Assembly (NCBI GenBank): GCA_946811695.1
Contig: OX328126.1
Span: 1,468,009 to 1,532,008 of the forward strand
Length of the DNA stretch: 64,000 nucleotides
Source: Gonocerus acuteangulatus
Taxonomy: Eukaryota > Arthropoda > Insecta > Hemiptera > Coreidae
Reading direction: 5' to 3'
Positions 9,349-20,600 of this stretch are shown here, piece by piece. The notes below the pieces were generated by a model, which worked only from the letters and a program-made list of their open reading frames with translations, was not told the origin of the DNA and made no database searches. Position numbers and translations under genes: made by a program. Within the stretch, counting starts at the first letter, position 1; the number at the start of each line of letters is the position of its first letter.

Positions 9349-9359
9349 TCTCGGATTTC
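9349..9359. repeat. Target-site duplication, right copy
   Basis: TCTCGGATTTC repeats 3111-3121. Directly after it the satellite reads atagaggagaat where most monomers have atatagaagaat, a small private change next to the insertion. Confidence 0.93.
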
Positions 9360-9692
9360 ATAGAGGAGAATCTAGGAGAACCAACATGGTCGACGCCTCG
9401 AGCCGAGGCTGTACCAAGAACAGGGAGTTGATCCTCTCGGATTTCATATAGAAGAATCTAGGAGAACCAACATGGTCGACGCCTCGAGCCGAGGCTGTAC
9501 CAAGAACAGGGAGTTGATCCTCTCGGATTTCATATAGAAGAATCTAGGAGAACCAACATGGTCGACGCCTCGAGCCGAGGCTGTACCAAGAATAGGGAGT
9601 TGATCCTCTCGGATTTCATGTAGAAGAATCTAGGAGAACCAACATGGTCGACGCCTCGAGCCGAGGCTGTACCAAAAACAGGGAGTTGATCA

Positions 9693-11155
9693 TCTCGGAT
9701 TTCATATAGAAGAATCTAGGAGAACCAACATGGTCGAACCCTCGAGCCGAGGCTGTACCAAGAACAGGGAGTTGATCCTCTCGGATTTCATATAGAAGAA
9801 TCTAGGAGAAACAACATGGTCGACGCCTCGAGCCGAGGCTGTACCAAGAACAGGGAGTTGATCATCTCGGATTTCATATAGAAGAATCTAGGAGAACCAA
9901 CATGGTCGACGCCTCGAGCCGAGGCTGTACCAAGAACAGGGAGTTGATCCTCTCGGATTTCATATAGAAGAATCTAGGAGAACCAACATGGTCGACGCCT
10001 CGAGCCGAGGCTGTACCAAGAACAGGGAGTTGATCCTCTCGGATTTCATATAGAAGAATCTAGGAGAACCAACATGGTCGACGCCTCGAGCCGAGGCTGT
10101 ACCAAGAACAGGGAGTTGATCCTCTCGGATTTCATATAGAAGAATCTAGGAGAACCAACATGGTCGACGCCTCGAGCCGAGGCTGTACCAAGAACAGGGA
10201 TTTGATCCTCTCGGATTTCATATAGAAGAATCTAGGAGAACCAACATGGTCGACGCCTCGAGCCGAGGCTGTACCAAGAACAGGGAGTTGATCCTCTCGG
10301 ATTTCATATAGAAGAATCTAGGAGAACCAACATGGTCGACGCCTCGAGCCGAGGCTGTACCAAGAACAGGGAGTTGATCCTCTCGGATTTCATATAGAAG
10401 AATCTAGGAGAACCAACATGGTCGACGCCTCGAGCCGAGGCTGTACCAAGAACAGGGATTTGATCCTCTCGGATTTCATATAGAAGAATCTAGGAGAACC
10501 AACATGGTCGACGCCTCGAGCCGAGGCTGTACCAAGAACAGGGAGTTGATCCTCTCGGATTTCATATAGAAGAATCTAGGAGAAACAACATGGTCGACGC
10601 CTCGAGCCGAGGCTGTACCAAGAACAGGGAGTTGATCCTCTCGGATTTCGTATAGAAGAATCTAGGAGAACCAACATGGTCGACGCCTCGAGCCGACGCT
10701 CTACCAAGAACAGGGAGTTGATCCTCTCGGATTTCATATAGAAGAATCTAGGAGAACCAACATGGTCGACGCCTCGAGCCGAGGCTGTACCAAGAAAATG
10801 GGAGTTGATCCTCTCGTATTTCATATAGAAGAATCTAGGAGAACCAACATGGTCGACGCCTCGAGCCGAGGCTGTACCAAGAACAGGGAGTTGATCCTCC
10901 CGGATTTCATATAGAAGAATCTAGGAGAACCAACATGGTTGACGCCTCGAGCCGAGGCTGTACCAAGAACAGGGAGTTGATCCTCTCGGATTTCATATAG
11001 AAGAATCTAGGAGAACCAACATGGTCGACGCCTCGAGCCGAGGCTGTACCAAGAACAGGGAGTTGATCCTCTCGGATTTCATATAGAAGAATCTAGGAGA
11101 AACAACATGGTCGACGACTCGAGCCGAGGCTGTACCAAGAACAGGGAGTTGATCC
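9693..11155. repeat. 1463-bp (17-mer) higher-order repeat, copy 1
   Basis: Ordered monomer variants recur exactly 1463 bp later: cgaaccctcg at 9736/11199, the gtatag plus cgacgctct monomer at 10649/12112, aaaatgggag, tcccgg, and gacgactcg at 11112/12575. The 249-bp reverse open frame at 10576-10824 recurs unchanged at 12039-12287. Boundaries are uncertain by about 40 bp. Confidence 0.85.
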
Positions 11156-12618
11156 TCTCGGATTTCATATAGAAGAATCTAGGAGAACCAACATGGTCGA
11201 ACCCTCGAGCCGAGGCTGTACCAAGAACAGGGAGTTGATCCTCTCGGATTTCATATAGAAGAATCTAGGAGAAACAACATGGTCGACGCCTCGAGCCGAG
11301 GCTGTACCAAGAACAGGGAGTTGATCATCTCGGATTTCATATAGAAGAATCTAGGAGAACCAACATGGTCGACGCCTCGAGCCGAGGCTGTACCAAGAAC
11401 AGGGAGTTGATCCTCTCGGATTTCATATAGAAGAATCTAGGAGAACCAACATGGTCGACGCCTCGAGCCGAGGCTGTACCAAGAACAGGGAGTTGATCCT
11501 CTCGGATTTCATATAGAAGAATCTAGGAGAACCAACATGGTCGACGCCTCGAGCCGAGGCTGTACCAAGAACAGGGAGTTGATCCTCTCGGATTTCATAT
11601 AGAAGAATCTAGGAGAACCAACATGGTCGACGCCTCGAGCCGAGGCTGTACCAAGAACAGGGATTTGATCCTCTCGGATTTCATATAGAAGAATCTAGGA
11701 GAACCAACATGGTCGACGCCTCGAGCCGAGGCTGTACCAAGAACAGGGAGTTGATCCTCTCGGATTTCATATAGAAGAATCTAGGAGAACCAACATGGTC
11801 GACGCCTCGAGCCGAGGCTGTACCAAGAACAGGGAGTTGATCCTCTCGGATTTCATATAGAAGAATCTAGGAGAACCAACATGGTCGACGCCTCGAGCCG
11901 AGGCTGTACCAAGAACAGGGATTTGATCCTCTCGGATTTCATATAGAAGAATCTAGGAGAACCAACATGGTCGACGCCTCGAGCCGAGGCTGTACCAAGA
12001 ACAGGGAGTTGATCCTCTCGGATTTCATATAGAAGAATCTAGGAGAAACAACATGGTCGACGCCTCGAGCCGAGGCTGTACCAAGAACAGGGAGTTGATC
12101 CTCTCGGATTTCGTATAGAAGAATCTAGGAGAACCAACATGGTCGACGCCTCGAGCCGACGCTCTACCAAGAACAGGGAGTTGATCCTCTCGGATTTCAT
12201 ATAGAAGAATCTAGGAGAACCAACATGGTCGACGCCTCGAGCCGAGGCTGTACCAAGAAAATGGGAGTTGATCCTCTCGTATTTCATATAGAAGAATCTA
12301 GGAGAACCAACATGGTCGACGCCTCGAGCCGAGGCTGTACCAAGAACAGGGAGTTGATCCTCCCGGATTTCATATAGAAGAATCTAGGAGAACCAACATG
12401 GTTGACGCCTCGAGCCGAGGCTGTACCAAGAACAGGGAGTTGATCCTCTCGGATTTCATATAGAAGAATCTAGGAGAACCAACATGGTCGACGCCTCGAG
12501 CCGAGGCTGTACCAAGAACAGGGAGTTGATCCTCTCGGATTTCATATAGAAGAATCTAGGAGAAACAACATGGTCGACGACTCGAGCCGAGGCTGTACCA
12601 AGAACAGGGAGTTGATCC
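11156..12618. repeat. 1463-bp (17-mer) higher-order repeat, copy 2
   Basis: Second copy of the block starting near 9693. No difference between the copies was seen at the marker positions compared, so the duplication is recent or the result of conversion. A third copy is not present, because the cgaaccctcg marker is absent at the next expected place (12662). Confidence 0.85.
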
Positions 12619-15049
12619 TCTCGGATTTCATATAGAAGAATCTAGGAGAACCAACATGGTCGACGCCTCGAGCCGAGGCTGTACCAAGAACAGGGAGTTG
12701 ATCCTCTCGGATTTCGTATAGAAGAATCTAGGAGAACCAACATGGTCGACGCCTCGAGCCGACGCTGTACCAAGAACAGGGAGTTGATCCTCTCGGATTT
12801 CATATAGAAGAATCTAGGAGAACCAACATGGTCGACGCCTCGAGCCGAGGCTGTACCAAGAAAATGGGAGTTGATCCTCTCGGATTTTATATAGAAGAAT
12901 CTAGGAGAACCAACATGGTCGACGCCTCGAGTTGAGGCTGTACCAAGAACAGGGAGTTGATCCTCTCGGATTTCATATAGAAGAATCTAGGAGAAACAAC
13001 ATGGTCGACGCCTCGAGCCGAGGCTGTACCAAGAACAGGGAGTTGATCCTCTCGGATTTCATATAGAAGAATCTAGGAGAACCAACATGGTCGACGCCTC
13101 GAGCTGAGGCTGTACCAAGAACAGGGTGTTGATACTCCCGGATTTCATATAGAAGAATCTAGGAGAACCAACATGGTCGACGCCTCAAGCCAAGGCTGCA
13201 CCAAGAACAGGGAGTTGATCCTCTCGGATTTCATATAGAAGAATCTAGGAGAACCAACATGGTCAACGCCTCGAGCCGAGGCTGTACGAAGAACAGGGAG
13301 TTGATCCTCTCGGATTTCATATAGAAGAATCTAGGAGAACCAACATGGTCGACGCCTCGAGCCGAGGCTGTACCAAGAAGAGGGAGTTGATCCTCTCGGA
13401 TTTCATATAGAAGAATCTAGGAGAAACAACATGGTCGACGCCTCGAGCCGAGGCTGTACCAAGAACAGGGAGTTGATCCTCTCGGATTTCATATAGAAGA
13501 ATCTAGAAGAACCAACATGGTCGACGCCTCGAGCCGAGGCTGTACCAAGAACAGGGAGTTGATCCTCTCGGATTTCATATAGAAGTATCTAGGAGAACCA
13601 ACATGGTCGACGCCTCGAGCCGAGGCTGTACCAAGAACATGAGTTGATCCTCTCGGATTTCATATAGAAGAATCTAGGAGAACCAACATGGTTGACGCCT
13701 CGAGCCGAGGCTGTACCAAGAACAGGGAGTTGATCCTGTCGGATTTCATATAGAAGAATCTAGGAGAACCAACATGGTCGACGCCTCGAGCCGAGGCTGT
13801 ACCAAGAACAGGGAGTTGATCCTCTCGGATTTCATATAGAAGAATCTAGGAGAAACAACATGGTCGACGCCTCGAGCCGAGGCTGTACCAAGAACAGGGA
13901 GTTGATCCTCTCGGATTTCGTATAGAAGAATCTAGGAGAACCAACATGGTCGACGCCTCGAGCCGACGCTGTACCAAGAACAGGGAGTTGATCCTCTCGG
14001 ATTTCATATAGAAGTATCTAGGAGAACCAACATGGTCGACGCCTCGAGCCGAGGCTGTACCAAGAACAGGAGTTGATTCTCTCGGATTTCATATAGAAGA
14101 ATCTAGGAGAACCAACATGGTTGACGCCTCGAGCCGAGGCTGTACCAAGAACAGGGAGTTGATCCTCTCGGATTTCATATAGAAGAATCTAGGAGAACCA
14201 ACATGGTCGATGCCTCGAGCCGAGGCTGTACCTTGAACAGGGAGTTGATCCTCTCGGATTTCGTATAGAAGAATCTAGGAAAACCAACATGGTCGACGCC
14301 TCGAGCCGACGCTGTACCGAGAACAGGGAGTTGATCCTCTCGGATTTCATATAGAAGTATCTAGGAGAACCAACATGGTCGACGCCTCGAGCCGAGGCTG
14401 TACCAAGAAAATGGGAGCTGATCCTCTCGTATTTCATATAGAAGAATCTAGGAGAACCAACATGGTCAACGCCTCGAGCCGAGGCTGTACCAAGAACAGG
14501 AGTTGATCATCTCGGATTTCATATAGTAGAATGTAGGAGAACCAACATGGTCGACGCCTCGAGCCGAGGCTGTACCAAGAACAGGGTGTTGATCCTCCCG
14601 GATTTCATATAGAAGAATCTAGAAGAACCAACATGGTCGACGCCTCGAGCCGAGGCTGTACCAAGAATAGGGAGTTGATCCTCTCGGATTTCATATAGAA
14701 GTATCTAGGAGAACCAACATGGTCGACGCCTCGAGCCGAGGCTGTACCAAGAACAGGAGTTGATCCTCTCGGATTTCATATAGAAGAATCTAGGAGAACC
14801 AACATGGTTGACGCCTCGAGCCGAGGCTGTACCAAGAACAGGGAGTTGATCCTCTCGGATTTCATATAGAAGAATCTAGGAGAACCAACATGGTCGACGC
14901 CTCGAGCCGAGGCTGTACCAAGAACAGGGAGTTGATCCTCTCGGATTTCATATAGAAGAATCTAGGAGAAACAACATGGTCGACGCCTCGAGCCGAGGCT
15001 GTACCAAGAACAGGGAGTTGATCCTCTCGGATTTCATATAGAAGAATCT

Positions 15050-16286
15050 AGGAGAACCAACATGGTCGACGCCTCGAGCCGAGGCTGTACCAAGAACAGG
15101 GAGTTGATCCTCTCGGATTTCGTATAGAAGAATCTAGGAGAACCAACATGGTCGACGCCTCGAGCCGACGCTGTACCAAGAACAGGGAGTTGATCCTCTC
15201 GGATTTCATATAGAAGAATCTAGGAGAACCAACATGGTCGACGCCTCGCGCCGAGGCTGTACCAAGAACAGGGAGTTGATCCTCTCGGATTTCATATAGA
15301 AGAATCCAGGAGAACCAACATGGTCGACGCCTCGAGCCGAGGCTGTACCAAGAACAGGGAGTTGATCCTCTCGGATTTCATATAGAAGAATCTAGGAGAA
15401 ACAACATGGTCGACGCCTCGAGCCGAGGCTGTACCAAGAACAGGGAGTTGATCCTCTCGGATTTCATATAGAAGAATCTAGAAGAACCAACATGGTCGAC
15501 GCCTCGAGCCGAGGCTGTACCAAGAACAGGGAGTTCATCCTCTCGGATTTCATATAGAAGAATCTAGGAGAACCAACATGGTCGACGCCTCGAGCCGAGG
15601 CTGTACCAAGAACAGGAGTTGATCCTCTCGGATTTCATATAGAAGAATCTAGGAGAACCAACATGGTTGACGCCTCGAGCCGAGGCTGTACCAAGAGCAG
15701 GGAGTTGATCATCTCGGATTTCATATAGAAGAATCTAGGAGAACCAACATGGTCGACGCCTCGAGCCGAGGCTGTACCAAGAACAGGGAGTTGATCCTCT
15801 CGGATTTCATATAGAAGAATCTAGGAGAACCAACATGGTCGACGCCTCGAGCCGAGGTTGTACCAAGAACAGGGAGTTGATCCTCTCGGATTTCATATAG
15901 AAGAATCTAGGAGAACCAACATGGTCGACGCCTCGAGCCGAGGCTTTACCAAGAATAGGGAGTTGATCCTCTCGGATTTCATGTAGAAGAATCTAGGAGA
16001 ACCAACATGGTCGAAGCCTCGAGCCGAGGCTGTACCAAGAACAGGGAGTTGATCATCTCGGATTTCATATAGAAGAATCTAGGAGAACCAACATGGTCGA
16101 CGCCTCGAGCCGAGGCTGTACCAAGAACAGGGAGTTGATCCTCTTGGATTTCATATAGAAGAATCTAGGAGAACCAACATGGTCGACGCCTCGAGCCGAG
16201 GCTGTACCAAGAACAGGGAGTTGATCATCTCGGATTTCATATACAAGAATCTAGGAGAACCAACATGGTCGACGCCTTGAGCCGAG
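15050..16286. repeat. Satellite segment paralogous to the retrotransposon's flanks (empty site)
   Basis: The left flank of the element (about 2450-3121) matches here at an offset of 12,601 bp and the right flank (9349 to about 9923) at 6363 bp. Shared markers are gtatag/cgacgc, cctcgcgccg, tctagaagaacc, gagttcatcc, aacaggagttg, aagagcagg, catgtagaag with aataggg, and two gatcatctcgg monomers. The uninterrupted target reads through at 15712-15722. The segment was therefore duplicated before the insertion. Confidence 0.85.
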
Positions 16287-16480
16287 ATGTAAAGAACTAA
16301 TTGTTTTGGTCCAAAATAAAAATTATTTTTCCAAGGTAGGGATTGTCGGGGTTCGGTCACTGCTACTTAATAGAACTACATTTTATCATAAAAATGGTTT
16401 TATTGTGCCGACGTTTCGGCTTGAACTTCAAGCCTTCATCAGGGCTGTAAAAAACAAGTAGGACGGATGTAATACTGAAA
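16287..16480. other. Unassigned sequence between the satellite and the second retroelement
   Basis: This is AT-rich non-satellite DNA with no credible open frame. It contains the hammerhead-like motif described separately, and may be a fragment of a further repeat family. Nothing else was recognised. Confidence 0.5.
16405..16445 (-). ncRNA. Hammerhead-ribozyme-like motif
   Basis: On the minus strand the order is GCC, CTGATGA (16442-16436), an A, stem GGCTTG/CAAGCC with a 5-nt loop, GAAA (16417-16414), CGTC (16413-16410), then GGC. GCC and GGC can pair as the base of stem I. This is the order of a type I hammerhead core. Two departures matter: the extra A before stem II, and a stem III of only AC/GU with no loop, which could work only as a dimer. 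Similar short motifs are known from Penelope-like elements. Activity is unproven. Confidence 0.35.
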
Positions 16481-16497
16481 TATATATATATATATAT
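16481..16497. repeat. (TA)n microsatellite
   Basis: Seventeen bases of alternating TA lie directly before the CAGTCTTG that appears to start the second retroelement. It may be the insertion target, since some R1-clade LINEs favour microsatellites; this is inference. Confidence 0.8.
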
Positions 16498-16806
16498 CAG
16501 TCTTGTGCCAGACACGGTCAAGAGCAGACGTCCTAAGAGCCTCTCTGTCCGACCCTAAAGTGTTAAGGTATACTAGTGTTGTAGGGTACAGTCCAGGTAG
16601 GGATCGGCTTCCCTTTGAGGTAGGTGCTTCACCTCTTCTAGCTCTAGGTGCAAGTCTTTGTCCTCTCCGGGTGGTCTGAGACGCTATGGGAGCCCTGATC
16701 GATTAAATCGGAAGTGCATATTTAGTGTTCTCCTGTGTGCTTTAGTTCGCGGGGAGTGGTTCAGTGATAGGTTACTGATACAAGTGACATCTCATTCATC
16801 AATAAG
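16498..16806 (+). promoter_or_regulatory. Probable 5' leader of the second retroelement
   Basis: It starts CAGTCTTG, the same eight bases that begin the element at 3122, and runs 309 nt to the gag ATG at 16807. It has no long open frame, and its base composition is balanced, unlike the AT-rich DNA before it. Start and function are inferred from the Inr-like terminus and position. Confidence 0.45.
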
Positions 16807-17448
16807 ATGGCGGAAGTAAAAAATCTGATTGATAGTGCTCTTTCAAAGCTAATTGTTATCTCAAACTATCAGTTTCTAAAAGGCGAACTAAAGGAGAAGG
16901 CTCGAGAAACAATCGAGGAACTGAATAAAGCAGTCAGCATGCTAACACTCATAATTAGCAAAGAAACGATGCAGGGAAAACCACCATCTCAAACTCATCA
17001 CCAAGGAAATCAACCGCCTGACACTAGCTATTCTCGGATAGTAAGCAAGAAAATCACGGTCTCTATATCAAGACCCACATACAAATACATCGTAAAAACC
17101 GTTCCACAATCGAGTGTGAATGTTGAAAATGAGTTGAAAAGAGTCATAAAACCCAAGAACATGAAGGTTACAATTGATAAACTCGTACCCCTCAGAAATG
17201 GCGCTATAACGGTTCAAATCGACAACAAGGACGATGGCGAGAAAATAGAAGCAGAAATAAAGAAGGAAAGCCGGGAAATAACCATCGATAGAATCAGGAA
17301 GAAAAAACCACGAATCATTATTAAGGACATCGAAGAGGATTTCAATATTACCAACATTGTGGAAGAATTGATAGAACAGAATGAGGAAATCCCACTCGAC
17401 CGGGAGAATATCAAACCAATACTGGACAAGCACCAATACTGGAAGTGA
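16807..17448 (+). pseudogene. R1-clade-like gag, N-terminal part, frameshifted
   Basis: A 213-aa open frame begins at ATG 16807 (aagATGG context). Residues 1-57 look helical (F-L-K-G-E-L-K-E-K-A-R-E-T) as in R1-clade gag N-termini. Residues 58-75 are a Gln/Pro linker. Residues 76-200 carry the gag core, including V-P-L-R-N-G-A-I-T-V and K-K-P-R-I-I-I-K-D-I. Frame 1 ends in H-Q-Y-W-K-stop at 17446-17448. The expected continuation (I-L-E-V-N-G-M-N-R-K-T-L-L) is present from 17436 in frame 3, so a frameshift near 17436 separates the core from the zinc knuckle. Everything downstream of the first knuckle has been replaced by the 163-bp array, so no ORF2 is visible. Strongly supported as retrotransposon gag; the clade is likely but unproven. 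Confidence 0.75.
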
Positions 17449-17606
17449 ATGGAATGAACAGGAAAACACTTTTAAATAATAGGATAAAGCTGGGCTATAA
17501 AATAGTGGCTGTAGACAATTATTATTCAATTAGATGTTGCTTCAAATGTAACAAGTTTCATCATAAGCAGTCAGAGTGTCGGAGTGAAACAGTGTGCCCA
17601 TTGTGT
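17436..17606 (+). pseudogene. Gag zinc-knuckle segment, founder unit of the array
   Basis: In frame 3 the gag resumes and encodes a canonical CX2CX4HX4C knuckle, CFKCNKFHHKQSEC, at 17538-17579. The first half of a second knuckle (CPLC) follows before the sequence jumps back to the start of the unit. This first copy keeps private variants not usual in the array: acttttaaa, ggctgtagac and agatgttgc (Cys in place of Arg before the knuckle). That fits the position of an ancestral edge copy. It joins the gag core upstream without any other sequence between. Confidence 0.7.
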
Positions 17607-20600
17607 AGTGAATGGAATGAACAGGAAAACACTCTTAAATAATAGGATAAAGCTGGGCTATAAAATAGTAGCTATAGACAATTATTATTCAATTAGACGT
17701 TGCTTCAAATGTAACAAGTTTCATCATAAGCAATCAGAGTGTCGGAGTGAAACAGTGTGCCCATTGTGTAGTGAATGGAATGAACAGGAAAACACTCTTA
17801 AATAATAGGATAAAGCTGGGCTATAAAATAGTAGCTATAGACAATTATTATTCAATTAGACGTTGCTTCAAATGTAACAAGTTTCATCATAAGCAATCAG
17901 AGTGTCGGAGTGAAACAGTGTGCCCATTGTGTAGTGAATGGAATGAACAGGAAAACACTCTTAAATAATAGGATAAAGCTGGGCTATAAAATAGTGGCTA
18001 TAGACAATTATTATTCAATTAGACGTTGCTTCAAATGTAACAAGTTTCATCATAAGCAGTCAGAGTGTCGGAGTGAAACAGTGTGTCCATTGTGTAGTGA
18101 ATGGAATGAACAGGAAAACACTCTTAAATAATAGGATAAAGCTGGGCTATAAAATAGTGGCTATAGACAATTATTATTCAATTAGACGTTGCTTCAAATG
18201 TAACAAGTTTCATCATAAGCAGTCAGAGTGTCGGAGTGAAACAGTGTGTCCATTGTGTAGTGAATGGAATGAACAGGAAAACACTCTTAAATAATAGGAT
18301 AAAGCTGGGCTATAAAATAGTGGCTATAGACAATTATTATTCAATTAGACGTTGCTTCAAATGTAACAAGTTTCATCATAAGCAATCAGAGTGTCGGAGT
18401 GAAACAGTGTGTTCATTGTGTAGTGAATGGAATGAACAGGAAAACACTCTTAAATAATAGGATAAAGCTGGGCTATAAAATAGTGGCTATAGACAATTAT
18501 TATTCAATTAGACGTTGCTTCAAATGTAACAAGTTTCATCATAAGCAATCAGAGTGTCGGAGTGAAACAGTGTGTCCATTGTGTAGTGAATGGAATGAAC
18601 AGGAAAACACTCTTAAATAATAGGATAAAGCTGGGCTATAAAATAGTGGCTATAGACAATTATTATTCAATTAGACGTTGCTTCAAATGTAACAAGTTTC
18701 ATCATAAGCAATCAGAGTGTCGGAGTGAAACAGTGTGCCCATTGTGTAGTGAATGGAATGAACAGGAAAACACTCTTAAATAATAGGAAAAAGCTGGGCT
18801 ATAAAATAGTGGCTATAGACAATTATTATTCAATTAGACGTTGCTTCAAATGTAACAAATTTCATCATAAGCAATCAGAGCGTCGGAGTGAAACAGTGTG
18901 TCCATTGTGTAGTGAATGGAATGAACAGGAAAACACTCTTAAATAATAGGATAAAGCTAGGCTATAAAATAGTGGCTATAGACAATTATTATTCAATTAG
19001 ACGTTGCTTCAAATGTAACAAGTTTCATCATAAGCAATCAGAGCGTCGGAGTGAAACAGTGTGTCCATTGTGTAGTGAATGGAATGAACAGGAAAACACT
19101 CTTAAATAATAGGATAAAGCTGGGCTATAAAATAGTGGCTATAGACAATTATTATTCAATTAGACGTTGCTTCAAATGTAACAAGTTTCATCATAAGCAA
19201 TCAGAGTGTCGGAGTGAAACAGTGTGTCCATTGTGTAGTGAATGGAATGAACAGGAAAACACTCTTAAATAATAGGATAAAGCTGGGCTATAAAATAGTG
19301 GCTATAGACAATTATTATTCAATTAGACGTTGCTTCAAATGTAACAAGTTTCATCATAAGCAATCAGAGTGTCGGAGTGAAACAGTGTGTCCATTGTGTA
19401 GTGAATGGAATGAACAGGAAAACACTCTTAAATAATAGGATAAAGCTGGGCTATAAAATAGTGACTGTAGACAATTATTATTCAATTAGACGTTGCTTCA
19501 AATGTAACAAGTTTCATCATAAGCAGAGTGTCGGAGTGAAACAGTGTGCCCATTGTGTAGTGAATGGAATGAACAGGAAAACACTCTTAAATAATAGGAT
19601 AAAGCTGGGCTATAAAATAGTGGCTATAGACAATTATTATTCAATTAGACGTTGCTTCAAATGTAACAAGTTTCATCATAAGCAATCAGAGTGTCGGAGT
19701 GAAACAGTGTGTCCATTGTGTAGTGAATGGAATGAACAGGAAAACACTCTTAAATAATAGGATAAAGCTGGGCTATAAAATAGTGGCTATAGACAATTAT
19801 TATTCAATTAGACGTTGCTTCAAATGTAACAAGTTTCATCATAAGCAATCAGAGTGTCGGAGTGAAACAGTGTGCCCATTGTGTAGTGAATGGAATGAAA
19901 AGGAAAACACTCTTAAATAATAGGATAAAGCTGGGCTATAAAATAGTGGCTATAGACAATTATTATTCAATTAGACGTTGCTTCAAATGTAACAAGTTTC
20001 ATCATAAGCAATCAGAGTGTCGGAGTGAAACAGTGTGCCCATTGTGTAGTGAATGGAATGAACAGGAAAACACTCTAAATAATAGGATAAAGCTGGGCTA
20101 TAAAATAGTGGCTATAGACAATTATTATTCAATTAGACGTTGCTTCAAATGTAACAAGTTTCATCATAAGCAATCAGAGTGTCGGAGTGAAACAGTGTGT
20201 CCATTGTGTAGTGAATGGAATGAACAGGAAAACACTCTTAAATAATAGGATAAAGCTGGGCTATAAAATAGTGGCTATAGACAATTATTATTCAATTAGA
20301 CGTTGCTTCATATGTAACAAGTTTCATCATAAGCAATCAGAGTGTCGGAGTGAAACAGTGTGTCCATTGTGTAGTGAATGGAATGAAACGGAAAACACTC
20401 TTAAATAATAGGATAAAGCTGGGCTATAAAATAGTGGCTATAGACAATTATTATTCAATTAGACGTTGCTTCAAATGTAACAAGTTTCATCATAAGCAAT
20501 CAGAGTGTCGGAGTGAAACAGTGTGTCCATTGTGTAGTGAATGGAATGAACAGGAAAACACTCTTAAATAATAGGATAAAGCTGGGCTATAAAATAGTGA

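Larger units (their letters stand above)
9349..16286. repeat. 86-bp tandem satellite, right array
   Basis: About 80 further monomers of the same 86-bp family are present in the same orientation. Homology stops at gccgag 16286, where unrelated sequence (atgtaaagaac) begins. Monomers toward 13-16 kb carry more private substitutions and single-base G deletions (aacaggagttg) than the central 9.7-12.6 kb block, as expected near an array edge that homogenises less. No gene is present. Confidence 0.97.

Noticed and set aside
1..16286. CENP-B box in the 86-bp or 163-bp satellites
   Set aside because: No convincing match to the TTCG...A..CGGG core was seen in either unit.
2963..16360. Reverse-strand 69-82-codon frames in the 86-bp array
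   Set aside because: They arise from tandem copies read across monomers, recur with higher-order repeats, and have no protein-family features.
17068..17529. 153-codon reverse-strand frame opposite the gag
   Set aside because: It lies antisense to a recognisable gag core and runs into the array; it has no independent support.
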